Notes: generated by a model not told the origin, from the letters alone. A stretch of 64,000 nucleotides of DNA from a bacterium (GCA_021372535.1 JAJFUH010000149.1:1-64000); one strand, 5' to 3'. Shown: positions 55,032 to 63,976, counted from the stretch's first letter. Numbers and translations are program-made.

Positions 55032-55961
55032 GTGGATTTTTCTAAAATAAAAACATTCCCGATCCGTAACAGAACCCATAAAGTGACCGTTTCCCATCTC
55101 GGTTCTATCCCGACGGGGAAAAGTTTCGCCGATTTTTACGATTCCCTTCCCGAAGTCCTCGGCGCCGAAAATCTCAAGCGTGCCGCCCGTGCCATAGCAC
55201 ACGCATCCGTCGAAAACAGCGAGGTTATTCTTGCGATGGGCGCTCATCCGGTCAAATGCGGCCTCAGCCCGGTAATCATCGAGCTCATGGAACGGGGCAT
55301 ATTCACCTGTGTCGCTCTCAACGGCGCCGGATCGATTCATGATTTCGAACTTTCGTACATCGGGGAAACCTCGGAGGATGTCGCTGAAACCCTTCAGGAC
55401 GGCTCGTTCGGCATGGTCGAGGAGACAGGGCGTATTCTCAACGAGGCGATGGCTTCGGGAGTGAACGATGGTCTCGGAGCCGGCGCCGCGGTCGGCCGTT
55501 TCATAGCGCAGGCCGGATACCCTCACTCAAATCTCAGCATACAGGCAGCCGGATCAAGGCTCGACATCGATATAACCGTCCACATCGCCATGGGAACCGA
55601 CACCATCCACGTTCATCCGAAGGCGGACGGCGCTGTGCTCGGAAAAGCGAGCCATATGGATTTTTCAACCTTCACCGACCATATTGCACGGCTCGAGGAT
55701 GGCGTATTCATCAACCTCGGGTCGGCGGTAATTCTGCCCGAGGTTTTTCTGAAAGCCCTTTCGGCGGTACGCAACATGGGCCATGAAGTGCTCCGTTTCA
55801 CCACAATCAACATGGATATGATCAGCCACTACCGTCCATCAGAGAACGTCCTCAAACGGCCCGGCCTGACCGGCGCTCAGGCGATAAACCTCGTCGGCCA
55901 CCACGAGATAATGCTTCCCCTGCTCGCATCGGCGGTGCTCCTCGAAAAAGAGAGGTCATGA
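55032..55961 (+). CDS. conserved protein of unknown function (possibly deoxyhypusine-synthase-like fold)
   Basis: A 309-aa cytoplasmic protein. I prefer the GTG at 55032 because GAGGAG lies just upstream; the ATG at 54999 would read through that Shine-Dalgarno. Conserved-looking segments are MGAHPVKCGLSPVIIELMERG, NGAGSIHDFELSYIGETSEDV and GTDTIHVHPKADGAVLGK, suggestive of a Rossmann-like nucleotide-binding fold resembling deoxyhypusine synthase-like proteins. I do not see that enzyme's catalytic-lysine motif, so the assignment is weak. It lies 1 nt before hldE, pointing to a link with heptose or carbohydrate metabolism. Confidence 0.6.
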   Translation: MDFSKIKTFPIRNRTHKVTVSHLGSIPTGKSFADFYDSLPEVLGAENLKRAARAIAHASVENSEVILAMGAHPVKCGLSPVIIELMERGIFTCVALNGAGSIHDFELSYIGETSEDVAETLQDGSFGMVEETGRILNEAMASGVNDGLGAGAAVGRFIAQAGYPHSNLSIQAAGSRLDIDITVHIAMGTDTIHVHPKADGAVLGKASHMDFSTFTDHIARLEDGVFINLGSAVILPEVFLKALSAVRNMGHEVLRFTTINMDMISHYRPSENVLKRPGLTGAQAINLVGHHEIMLPLLASAVLLEKERS

Positions 55962-55962
55962 C

Positions 55963-57408
55963 ATGCGGAAACGTCTGGCAATGCTCCTCGATGACATCGT
56001 CACCGCCTCGGTTACGGTTGTCGGAGACATCATGCTCGATGAATACATCATCGGCGACTCCCACCGGATAAGTCCCGAAGCGCCCGAACCCATCATCGAG
56101 GAACACGAAAGGATGTACGTTCCCGGCGGCGCGGCGAATGTGGCGGTAAACATCTCCGCACTCGGCGCGCGGGCGCACCTGATAAGCATAATCGGCGACG
56201 ATTCCGACGGCGACAGATTCAGGACGACGCTGTCCGGATCGGGTGTCGATACTTCCGGGCTTGTCACCGTCCCCGGCCGTCCCACGACCCGTAAAACGAG
56301 GCTCATCGCCCGCGGCAACCAGGTGCTCCGCGTGGACCATGAAACGACAGCCCCAATTGACAGCACACTCGAACGTCGCCTTATCGACATGATTCTTGCC
56401 AGTCACGGCGACATTGTCGTTATATCGGATTACGCAAAGGGACTGGTCACGCCGGGACTCGTAAAAGGCCTGACGGGAGCAGGCCGTCGTGTGATCGTCG
56501 ATCCGAAGTCCTCCGATTTCGGCCTGTACGCCGGTTCTTACCTTTTAACGCCGAATCTTTCCGAGATATCTTCTGCTGCGGGTGTCCGCACCCTTTCTGG
56601 TGATGCGCTCGAACCTTCCTGCCGCGCCCTGATGGCAAAACATTCCATATCAAATATACTCGTGACTCTCGGTTCCGGAGGTATGGCTCTCTTTGAAAAG
56701 ACCCCACCGGCTGTGTATATCCACTCGAGAGCGCGCGAGGTATACGATGTCACCGGCGCCGGAGACACCGTCGTCGCCACACTCTCCGCTGCCGCAGCCG
56801 CGGGAGCCTCTTTGCAGGATGCCTGCACAGTCGCCAACATCGCCGCGGGAATCGTGGTCGGAAAACACTTCACCGCCACAACCTCGCCAAAGGAAATCAT
56901 GGCATATGCGTTCGGCCCGACTGCATCGGAAAAAATCGTCGACAGGGAAACGCTCCTGCCCCGCATCGCCGAGCTGAAAAGAACCGGCAACCGTATCGTA
57001 TTTACCAACGGGTGTTTCGATCTGCTCCACATGGGTCATATTACCTACCTCAATGAAGCCCGGGGCCTCGGCGATGTCCTCGTCATCGGCATCAATACGG
57101 ATCGTTCCGTCCGCGCGCTCAAGGGCGAGAACCGTCCCATCATCCCCCAGGAGGAGCGGAGCCATGTCATCGCGGCCCTCGAATGCGTGGACTATGTCAT
57201 TCTTTTCGATGAGGACACCCCTGCCAATCTAATCGGGGACATCCGTCCCGATGTACTCGTCAAGGGTTCCGATTACTCGAAAGATGAAGTAGTAGGCCAT
57301 GATATCGTCGAGTCGTACGGCGGGACGGTTTCCCTCATACCGCTCGTGGAAAATACATCGACGACATCGATCATCAACCGCATCAAAGATCAGTACAACC
57401 ATGAATGA
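55963..57408 (+). CDS. hldE: bifunctional heptose-7-phosphate kinase / heptose-1-phosphate adenylyltransferase
   Basis: A 481-aa LPS-core precursor enzyme. Residues 1 to about 320 form the PfkB-type kinase (GGAANVAVNISALG, DYAKGLVTPGLVK, and DVTGAGDTVVATLSAA with the catalytic Asp). Residues about 340-481 form the nucleotidyltransferase (FTNGCFDLLHMGH, LVKGSDYSKDEVVG). It makes heptose-1,7-bisphosphate and later ADP-heptose; GmhB, the intervening phosphatase, is encoded directly downstream with 8-nt overlap. Its presence argues for an LPS-bearing outer membrane. Confidence 0.96.
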   Translation: MRKRLAMLLDDIVTASVTVVGDIMLDEYIIGDSHRISPEAPEPIIEEHERMYVPGGAANVAVNISALGARAHLISIIGDDSDGDRFRTTLSGSGVDTSGLVTVPGRPTTRKTRLIARGNQVLRVDHETTAPIDSTLERRLIDMILASHGDIVVISDYAKGLVTPGLVKGLTGAGRRVIVDPKSSDFGLYAGSYLLTPNLSEISSAAGVRTLSGDALEPSCRALMAKHSISNILVTLGSGGMALFEKTPPAVYIHSRAREVYDVTGAGDTVVATLSAAAAAGASLQDACTVANIAAGIVVGKHFTATTSPKEIMAYAFGPTASEKIVDRETLLPRIAELKRTGNRIVFTNGCFDLLHMGHITYLNEARGLGDVLVIGINTDRSVRALKGENRPIIPQEERSHVIAALECVDYVILFDEDTPANLIGDIRPDVLVKGSDYSKDEVVGHDIVESYGGTVSLIPLVENTSTTSIINRIKDQYNHE

Positions 57409-57970
57409 CAGACAGGCAGAACCCCGCCGTTTCGTCTTTATGGACCGTGATGGCGTTATCAATGTGGAACGCGGGGATTACACGACCACCATCGACCAGT
57501 GGCAGTGGGCGGAGGGGGCGCTTGAAGGAATCAGAAAGCTGACCGAAGCCGGCTTCGGGATAATCGTCATCACCAATCAGGCATGCATCGCCAAGGGTAT
57601 ACAGACCGAAAAGGGACTCGAAAAACTCCATTCGTTCATGCTCGACCGTATCCGGAAAGAAGGCGGCTCGATACTCGGAATCTATCACTGCCCGCACCAG
57701 ACCTCGGACGGGTGTTCATGCCGTAAACCCGAACCGGGCCTTATACTCAGGGCAGCGCTGGAGCACGGCATTACACTGCCCGGAACATTCATGATCGGCG
57801 ACTCTCTCCGTGACATGGAGGCGGGACGTCGCGCCGGAACACGGACGATCCTCATCGATACAGGCCCCGGCGCCGACAGTCCACGGACTCAGTTCGAGCC
57901 CGGTGAATTCAGGGCCGGTAATCTTTCGGAAGCAGCGGACATCGTAATCAGAGAATCCGGTTCACGATGA
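57401..57970 (+). CDS. gmhB: D-glycero-D-manno-heptose 1,7-bisphosphate 7-phosphatase
   Basis: A 189-aa HAD-family phosphatase removing the C7 phosphate between the two HldE steps. HAD motifs: FVFMDRDGVIN (nucleophile and acid Asp), IIVITNQ (Thr motif II), CRKPEPG (Lys), and MIGDSLRDMEAG. The zinc-binding loop CPHQTSDGCSC is present. The open frame reaches back to 57299, but the ATG at 57401 overlapping the hldE end is the natural start. Confidence 0.95.
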   Translation: MNDRQAEPRRFVFMDRDGVINVERGDYTTTIDQWQWAEGALEGIRKLTEAGFGIIVITNQACIAKGIQTEKGLEKLHSFMLDRIRKEGGSILGIYHCPHQTSDGCSCRKPEPGLILRAALEHGITLPGTFMIGDSLRDMEAGRRAGTRTILIDTGPGADSPRTQFEPGEFRAGNLSEAADIVIRESGSR

Positions 57971-58025
57971 TTTACCCATAACGACAGAATTCGAGAGACA
58001 GGACACGAAAAAAGTATTTTTTTTT

Positions 58026-58062
58026 ACTTCTGCCTTTTACCTTTTACCTTCTGCCTTTTTTT
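58026..58062. repeat. pyrimidine-rich short repeat cluster
   Basis: Two CTGCCTTTT words flank two TTTTACC words in 37 nt, a quasi-palindromic direct-repeat array immediately before the methyltransferase gene (its Shine-Dalgarno GGAAG follows). This type of word array occurs in intergenic DNA of many bacteria (from memory). Origin unknown. Confidence 0.5.
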
Positions 58063-58074
58063 AACGGAAGTACC

Positions 58075-59253
58075 ATGAATCCCGCACGTGTAATCCTGAA
58101 ATCCGGCAGAGAAAGACCCGTTCTCAACGGCAATCCCTGGGTATATTCGGGTTCGGTCGGCCGTATCGAGGGTCTCGAAAAGGATGGCCAGCCCTGCGAA
58201 ATCGTATCGTCTGTCGGTGATTTTCTCGCCACGGGATATGTCAATCCGCAGTCGAGGATCACCTGCCGGATTCTCTCGCGGGAACGGGTTACTGTCGACC
58301 GGGATTTTTTCGCCGTGAGGATACGTCAGGCGCTGTCCCTCCGCGAAGGTATCACTAATGATTCGACGAACGCCTGCCGTCTTATAAACTCCGAGGGGGA
58401 CTTTCTCCCCGGGCTCATCGTCGACCGCTACGGGGACGGCGTCGTTGTACAGTTTCTCACGAGCGGTATGGAATTTTTCCGGGAGGATGTGCTCGCCTGC
58501 ATCGTTGATCTTATCAAACCGTCTTTCATCGTGGAGCGCTCCGATTCGTCCGCCCGTCATGACGAGGGACTCGAAACGGCCTGCAGAATCCTCTCCGGGT
58601 CGCCGGGCGATCTGGTGGAAATCGTCGAAAACGCTCTCCGGTTCCGCGTCGACCTGCTCAACGGCCAGAAAACCGGATTCTACCTCGACCAGCGTGATGC
58701 ACGGCGGTTGTTCATGAGCCATACGGTCGGGAAACGGATTCTCAATCTCTTTTCCTACACCGGCGGATTTTCCGTGGCCGCAGCCGCGGGAGGAGCGAAC
58801 GAGGTGACTTCGGTGGATTCTTCGGGCCCGGCGCTTTCACTCGCCCGCGAGAACATGGCGCTCAACGGTTTCGGGAGCCTCCCGGGGGATTATATCAAAG
58901 AGGATGCTTTTACATACCTCAATTCCGTGAACTCCACGTGGGACTGCATCGTTATCGATCCCCCCGCCTTCGCGACAAAAAAAACCATGGTGGATAAAGC
59001 CGCCCGCGGATATAAGGACCTCAATCTCCGAGCGCTTAAGATCATGAATACCGGCGGCATTCTCGCGACATTCTCCTGCTCGTACCATATCGGCATGACA
59101 CTCTTCCGGCAGATCGTGTACGCGGCGGTCACCGATTCGGGTCGTCAGGCGCAGGTCATCGCACAGACAGCCCACCAACAGGATCACCCGTTCAATGTCT
59201 GCCATATCGAGGGTGAATACCTGAAAGGTATTTTTCTCCGGGTTACAGGATGA
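58075..59253 (+). CDS. class I SAM-dependent rRNA methyltransferase (RlmI/RlmK-like)
   Basis: A 392-aa protein: N-terminal PUA domain (NPWVYSGSVGRIEG), a central RlmI-like linker (INSEGDFLPGLIVDRYGDG), then a Rossmann methyltransferase with GQKTGFYLDQRDAR, LNLFSYTGGFSVAAAAGG and the catalytic IVIDPPAFATKK. It most likely makes 5-methylcytosine in 23S rRNA, by family. Stand-alone gene with GGAAG before the ATG. Confidence 0.93.
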   Translation: MNPARVILKSGRERPVLNGNPWVYSGSVGRIEGLEKDGQPCEIVSSVGDFLATGYVNPQSRITCRILSRERVTVDRDFFAVRIRQALSLREGITNDSTNACRLINSEGDFLPGLIVDRYGDGVVVQFLTSGMEFFREDVLACIVDLIKPSFIVERSDSSARHDEGLETACRILSGSPGDLVEIVENALRFRVDLLNGQKTGFYLDQRDARRLFMSHTVGKRILNLFSYTGGFSVAAAAGGANEVTSVDSSGPALSLARENMALNGFGSLPGDYIKEDAFTYLNSVNSTWDCIVIDPPAFATKKTMVDKAARGYKDLNLRALKIMNTGGILATFSCSYHIGMTLFRQIVYAAVTDSGRQAQVIAQTAHQQDHPFNVCHIEGEYLKGIFLRVTG

Positions 59254-59302
59254 TAAGGAAAGCCTTTCAGGAATAATTAACCCGTCAATTCACAAAGTTT
59301 AA

Positions 59303-59351
59303 TAGAACGCGGATTTACGCGGATCAGGCGGATTTACGCGGATTTGTTTTT
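59303..59351 (+). repeat. dispersed intergenic repeat, copy 2
   Basis: TAGAACGCGGATTTACGCGG followed by ATCAGGCGGATTTACGCGGA and a T-run: the direct-orientation counterpart of the sequence at 1-49. It contains three CGCGGAT/GCGGATT words. It sits in the 331-nt, otherwise AT-rich gap between the methyltransferase and thioredoxin-like genes, where no gene is visible. Confidence 0.6.
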
Positions 59352-59584
59352 TAAATATCTTTTTGGTGTCAATGATTAATTGTCACTAAAATTAGTATTA
59401 ATAATCTATTATGTCTCTTTGTGGAGAGATATTTTCACGAATAATCCGGGCAGAAAAAACCGTCACAAAAAATATATAATATATTTTTAGCTATATTACT
59501 ATAATTTTTGGGAACATTGCTTTTTATTCAGCGTTTCATTATTATAGGTGTTATAATTATTCTCATCATTCGAAAGGAAAACCA

Positions 59585-60166
59585 ATGAGATCTTCTTTTG
59601 CTGTACCGGTTGTATTTATTGCTTCCGCATTTTTCTTCGCATGCGGCAGCGGAAACAAAACTCCCGAAGCCGACCAGAATACGGCCCCGAAACCGCTTCA
59701 GCTCGCCCAGAACACCACGGCAGAACAGCAAGCGCAGGTCGATTTTACATGGTTTACCGACTGGGACAAGGGAATCGAGGAGGCTAAAAAAACAAAGAAG
59801 CCGGTGGTCGTCGATTTTTATGCCGACTGGTGCGTTTACTGCAAGAAAATGGACAAGGAAACCTTTTCCGCTCCCGAGATCAAAAAACGCCTTGCCGATG
59901 GATGGATCGGCATCAGGCTCAATGCCGAAAAAGGCGATTTGAGCGGTACATATGACGGTAAAACCATGACCTACCCGCAGCTTACACAATATTTTGGCGT
60001 GACCGGTTTTCCATCATTCCTGTTCATTGATAAAGAACTGAAGCCGATGCGGCCTGTCCCGGGTTTCATCGAAAAAGACACGTTCGGTCCGATGCTCGAT
60101 TTTATCAAAGACGAAGTATATAAAAAGAATGTCTCGTTCCAGGACTATATGAAATCCAGAAAGTAA
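59585..60166 (+). CDS. thioredoxin-fold lipoprotein (DsbD-gamma/DUF255-like)
   Basis: A 193-aa periplasmic thiol-disulfide protein with signal peptide and lipobox ending in Cys20 (FFFAC). The thioredoxin fold is VVVDFYADWCVYCKKM with redox cysteines C83 and C86, and the cis-proline segment GVTGFPSFLFID. The WCxxCK pattern resembles the C-terminal domain of DsbD and related reductases. AAAGGA before the ATG. It begins a three-gene redox operon with the 49-aa CXXC peptide and the NapH-like protein. Confidence 0.9.
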   Translation: MRSSFAVPVVFIASAFFFACGSGNKTPEADQNTAPKPLQLAQNTTAEQQAQVDFTWFTDWDKGIEEAKKTKKPVVVDFYADWCVYCKKMDKETFSAPEIKKRLADGWIGIRLNAEKGDLSGTYDGKTMTYPQLTQYFGVTGFPSFLFIDKELKPMRPVPGFIEKDTFGPMLDFIKDEVYKKNVSFQDYMKSRK

Positions 60167-60177
60167 GCGGGGACGAT

Positions 60178-60327
60178 ATGTCAGCGCTCAACAGCAAACG
60201 GACTGTACAGATTTCACTTCTCGTGCTTTCGGTTGTACTCATAGCAGCCGGTGTCATGCGTGAAGAAGTGTTCGATGTTATTTCAAATGCCACCATACTC
60301 TGTTTTTCATGCATAGGATTGAAATAG
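60178..60327 (+). CDS. small CXXC-tail membrane protein (CD1871A-like), 49 aa
   Basis: A 49-codon ORF: a basic N-terminus (MSALNSKRTV), one transmembrane helix (about residues 12-27), an acidic stretch (REEVFDVISNAT) and a C-terminal CFSCIGLK. The size, single helix and ILCxxCIGL ending match the CD1871A family CXXC motif-containing peptides. It lies 11 nt after the thioredoxin-like gene and 6 nt before the NapH-like gene, with GCGGGG upstream. A role in membrane-side thiol or Fe-S redox chemistry is inferred from context. Confidence 0.8.
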   Translation: MSALNSKRTVQISLLVLSVVLIAAGVMREEVFDVISNATILCFSCIGLK

Positions 60328-60333
60328 ACCGAC

Positions 60334-61140
60334 ATGGTTTTGGGCAGAATCAAAAGATTATGGTGGCAGATAACCGGCGCAGTACTCTTTAATTTTCCCT
60401 TTGTCGGGCATCTGACGCTGCCATGGCTTCCGGTACCGGTGCTCAACTGCTATTCATGCCCGCTCGCGCAGGGCGCCTGCCCGATAGGAACCATACAGCA
60501 TTTCTTCGTTATCGGTGTCCTGCCGTTCTTTGCAGTGGGTGTTGTAGCGATCTTCGGTGTCACCGCCGGGCGGTTTTACTGCAGCCACCTCTGCCCGTTC
60601 GGATTCCTCCAGGATTTGCTGGGAAGGTTATCACGGTTCAAGGCAAGGATGCCCCGGTTCGTCGGGTACGGTAAATATGCCGTTCTCATAATCATGGTTA
60701 TTATTCTGCCGCCACTCGTTAAAGAACCCTTCTTCTGTACACTCTGCCCCGCAGGGAGCCTTGAAGCGGGAATACCCATCGTGACCGGCGCATGGCTCGA
60801 TTCGCGGTCGGCAGACGCGGGAATCTTCGGAGGTTCGAGCGGGATTCTTGCAATGATCGGCTGGTGGTTCTGGTTTAAAATCGGTATTCTCGTGTTGATT
60901 CTGGCCGTCGCGGTATTCATCAAACGGCCGTTCTGCCGTGCCTTCTGCCCGCTCGGGGCGCTGTTCGGCCTGTTCAACCGCATTTCCCTGTTCTTCAGGC
61001 ATCCGGGGGCTCTTCACGGTGACCGTCCCCACTACAATCTCAGGACATGCCCTGTCCACATCACCGATCCCCGCGATGTCGATTCACACAACTGCATCAA
61101 ATGCCGTGAATGCTATACACATCCTGCCCACACTGATTGA
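60334..61140 (+). CDS. NapH/YccM-like polytopic 4Fe-4S membrane protein
   Basis: A 268-aa protein with about five hydrophobic helices and many cysteine motifs: CYSCPLAQGACPIG, CSHLCPFGFLQD, CTLCPAGSLEAG, CRAFCPLGALFG and a final NCIKCREC. This is the pattern of NapH/CcoG/RdxA-type proteins that pass electrons through or along the membrane. Together with the thioredoxin-like lipoprotein and the CXXC peptide it may send reducing power to periplasmic thiols (inference). Confidence 0.88.
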   Translation: MVLGRIKRLWWQITGAVLFNFPFVGHLTLPWLPVPVLNCYSCPLAQGACPIGTIQHFFVIGVLPFFAVGVVAIFGVTAGRFYCSHLCPFGFLQDLLGRLSRFKARMPRFVGYGKYAVLIIMVIILPPLVKEPFFCTLCPAGSLEAGIPIVTGAWLDSRSADAGIFGGSSGILAMIGWWFWFKIGILVLILAVAVFIKRPFCRAFCPLGALFGLFNRISLFFRHPGALHGDRPHYNLRTCPVHITDPRDVDSHNCIKCRECYTHPAHTD

Positions 61141-61301
61141 TCTTTCGCCGTTGTGTTGATTGTTTATCTCTCCGGCGGTATACATTACATGAACCGTAGT
61201 GCTTGTATCCCTGTTCCCGACTGATTGAATCGTTCATAATTCACCGATTATACTTCACAAAATGCCTTGACATGGTTTGTCTCAAACGGGATATTTCCGG
61301 T

Positions 61302-62303
61302 ATGAACAGCGAAAAACCAACACTTGCACAAATCGGTGAACTTGAGTTTATTAACCGTATCAGAAGCATGATGCCCATCGAGGGAGGGACAATCATCCGT
61401 TCCGCTGGTGATGACTGTCTCGTGACGGAATTTCCCGGCGAAAGGCTGATGCTCTCAACCACCGACACATTTGTCGATAGCGTTCATTTCAATCCGGCCT
61501 GGTCGGATTATCACGACATCGGGTGCCGGTGCATGGCGGCTTCCGTTAGCGATATTGCGGCAATGTCGGGGATACCGCTCTATACGCTCGTTTCGCTGTC
61601 GATGCCGCCGGGGCTGTTCCTCGACGATGCGGTAAGTCTTTTTGCAGGGTTGAGTAAGACGGGTATCGGTTACAGCTGTCCGGTCTGCGGCGGTGAAACA
61701 ACCTCGACTCCGGGTCCGCTCACTATCACGGTTACTGTTATCGGAGCGGTGGAGCCGGAACGCATGGTTACCCGCTCCGGTGCTCAGGCAGGCGACGCCG
61801 TATATGTCACCGGCTTCCTCGGCGATGCCATGGGAGGGCTCCTGGCATTTCAGCACGGCGAGGAAGGCTGCGACTCATTAAAGAAGAAATTCGTAATCCC
61901 GGAAGCGAGGGTTGCGTTATCGAGGAGTCTGACCGGAACGTACCGGATCGGCGCCATGATCGATCTTTCGGACGGGCTTGCATCGGATTTGGGCCATATC
62001 TGCGAGGAAAGCCGGACAGGCGCGGTTGTCGATGCCTGCTGCATCCCGCTTTCCGATGATTTTCTGCGCCTCATGGAGAAGCACGGGAGAAATCCCCTCG
62101 ATTTCGCGCTGACGGCGGGGGAAGACTTCGAGCTACTGTTCACATTGCGCGATCCGTCTCTCCCGGCAGCGGGAAATGTTCTCGGCTGCCCTGTGACGAG
62201 AATCGGATATATCACCGGGCCTTCCGAAGGGATGTCAGTGCGGATGCGGGACGGCTCTGTTAAAACGATCACCGTTAAAGGGTATGAGCATTTCAAATCA
62301 TGA
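61302..62303 (+). CDS. thiL: thiamine-monophosphate kinase
   Basis: A 333-aa ATP-dependent kinase making thiamine diphosphate from the monophosphate. Family motifs: the N-terminal GELEFINRI, AGDDCLV, STDTFVDSVHF, the Gly-rich VTGFLGDAMGGL, DLSDGLASDLGHI and LTAGEDFELLFT. The frame is open to a TTG at 61203; ATG 61302 gives the normal N-terminus (61272 is possible). It overlaps the next gene by 4 nt (ATGA). Confidence 0.95.
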   Translation: MNSEKPTLAQIGELEFINRIRSMMPIEGGTIIRSAGDDCLVTEFPGERLMLSTTDTFVDSVHFNPAWSDYHDIGCRCMAASVSDIAAMSGIPLYTLVSLSMPPGLFLDDAVSLFAGLSKTGIGYSCPVCGGETTSTPGPLTITVTVIGAVEPERMVTRSGAQAGDAVYVTGFLGDAMGGLLAFQHGEEGCDSLKKKFVIPEARVALSRSLTGTYRIGAMIDLSDGLASDLGHICEESRTGAVVDACCIPLSDDFLRLMEKHGRNPLDFALTAGEDFELLFTLRDPSLPAAGNVLGCPVTRIGYITGPSEGMSVRMRDGSVKTITVKGYEHFKS

Positions 62304-63550
62304 ATAAGCGCAGAGACACAATGGCCGCCGTATCGAGAATCGGCGAGCTGGTAGCCATGACACTGGACACATCCGAAATTCTCCGGCATATCGTGGAGAT
62401 AACGGCGGAGATCATGAAGGTCGATGTGTGCTCGATCTACCTGTGGGATTCCGATGAAGGCTCCCTCGTCCTCGAAGCTACGAGGGGATTGAAGGAAGAC
62501 GCCATAGGTCACGTTAAAATCCTTCCTGGTGAAGGAATAACGGGACGGGCGGCAAAACAGGGCAGAATCGTGGCTGTCCGGGACGTAACCATGGACAGAA
62601 GAAACATGTACTTCCCTATCACCGGCGAGGACCGTTACCGTTCGCTCCTCAGTGTACCGCTCCGGTTCAAGGATGAGCTCATCGGTGTCATGAATGTTCA
62701 GACGGAGAATCCCCGCTCCTTCCGGAAGTCCGAGCGCCGTCTCCTTAAAACGATTGCCCATCAGGTTTCGGGAGCGATTCATAACGCCCGTCTCTACGAG
62801 AGCGTACTCGAGGGGAAAAAAGAAATAGAACGCACCCACGAACGACTCGTGGAATCAGAAAAAATGGCTGCCCTCGGCCGTCTCTCCGCAACGCTGTCAC
62901 ATGAGCTGCGCAATCCGCTCGCCGGGCTCAAGGGAGCCTCGCAGCTTCTTGCTCGGAAAACAGGCAATCACGATGAACGGCGACAGTATATCGATCTTAT
63001 TCTCGAAGAGATTGAACGGCTCGACAGGATCGTCGAGGACCTCCTCCAGTTTGCACGGCCCGGTAAACTCCGGCTGGAACAGGTCGATATCAATAAAATG
63101 ATCGATGATATTTTGCTTCTCCATTCCGATGATTTTAATGGAAGGGGGATTACAATACGTAAACGCCTCTCCAAACTGCCCAACATCAGAGCCGACCGGG
63201 ATAAGTTCAAACAGGTGCTGGTCAATATCGTCCTGAACGCACGCGACGCCATGCCCGAAGGAGGGGAACTTCTTGTAAGCTCGGGCGTTATATCCAATGA
63301 ACCGGAAAGCAGGGACATCGTGACACTCCAGTTCAGGGATAACGGACAGGGAATCGAGGAGAATGTACTCCGGAGTATTTTCGAGCCTTTTTTTACTACC
63401 AAACCAGATGGCGTCGGACTCGGGCTGGCTGTCTGCAAGGCCATTATCGAGGATCATAAAGGGCGGATTTCAATACGGTCATTGAATGAGGGCAGTGATA
63501 TCAGGGGTACAGTTGTAACAGTTGAAATTCCAAGCCTTGAGATTAAATAA
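62300..63550 (+). CDS. GAF-domain sensor histidine kinase
   Basis: A 416-aa soluble kinase. The GAF domain (about 15-165) includes CSIYLWDSDEGSLVLEATRG, GEGITGRAAKQGRIVAVRDV and YRSLLSVPLRFKDELIGVMNV. The H-box is SATLSHELRNPLAGLKGA, the N-box VNIVLNARDAMPEGG, then FRDNGQGIEE and GVGLGLAVCKA. No transmembrane helix. Translationally coupled to thiL. Ligand and partner regulator are unknown. Confidence 0.93.
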   Translation: MNKRRDTMAAVSRIGELVAMTLDTSEILRHIVEITAEIMKVDVCSIYLWDSDEGSLVLEATRGLKEDAIGHVKILPGEGITGRAAKQGRIVAVRDVTMDRRNMYFPITGEDRYRSLLSVPLRFKDELIGVMNVQTENPRSFRKSERRLLKTIAHQVSGAIHNARLYESVLEGKKEIERTHERLVESEKMAALGRLSATLSHELRNPLAGLKGASQLLARKTGNHDERRQYIDLILEEIERLDRIVEDLLQFARPGKLRLEQVDINKMIDDILLLHSDDFNGRGITIRKRLSKLPNIRADRDKFKQVLVNIVLNARDAMPEGGELLVSSGVISNEPESRDIVTLQFRDNGQGIEENVLRSIFEPFFTTKPDGVGLGLAVCKAIIEDHKGRISIRSLNEGSDIRGTVVTVEIPSLEIK

Positions 63551-63625
63551 GAACAATGATGCAAATTCTATCAGAGCTGTTTCACAGGAGTGTCATCGTT
63601 CAACTTTTCACGAAAGGGAGATGTC

Positions 63626-63976
63626 ATGGAAGATCTGTGGGGACAAATCAAAAAGTCGGTGATGGACGGTGTCAATATTGCCGCTGAAAAAACCGAGGAA
63701 CTGACCAAGCTGGGTAAAGTAAAACTCGATATCCTTAATCTGAAATATAAAATCTCAAGGAAATTCACCGAGCTCGGCGGGATAACCTATGAGGCTGTCA
63801 AAAAAGATGATGTAAGCAAAACTCTTAAATCTGAAAAAACCGTGGCTTTAATCGAAGCGATCAAAAAACTCGAATCCGACCTTGAAGCAAAAGAAAAACG
63901 ATACCAAGACATGATGAAAAAAGCAAAAGACGAAAAGAAAGCCAAAAAAGAGAAAAAAGAGAAAAAATCCGAATAA
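63626..63976 (+). CDS. small Lys-rich coiled-coil protein
   Basis: A 116-aa protein of unknown function, chosen from the ATG at 63626 (MEDLWGQIKKS) because AAAGGGAG lies 7 nt upstream; the frame is open from 63590. The N-terminal half (VKLDILNLKYKISRKFTELGGITYEAV) resembles small cytoplasmic proteins of the DUF-type seen beside sensor kinases. The C-terminal ~50 residues are a highly charged Lys/Glu coiled coil (KAKDEKKAKKEKKEKK). Confidence 0.65.
   Translation: MEDLWGQIKKSVMDGVNIAAEKTEELTKLGKVKLDILNLKYKISRKFTELGGITYEAVKKDDVSKTLKSEKTVALIEAIKKLESDLEAKEKRYQDMMKKAKDEKKAKKEKKEKKSE

Noticed and set aside
61141-61301. TPP riboswitch upstream of thiL
   Set aside because: The 161-nt leader lacks the conserved CUGAGA and ACCUGA-type cores; nothing supports a riboswitch.
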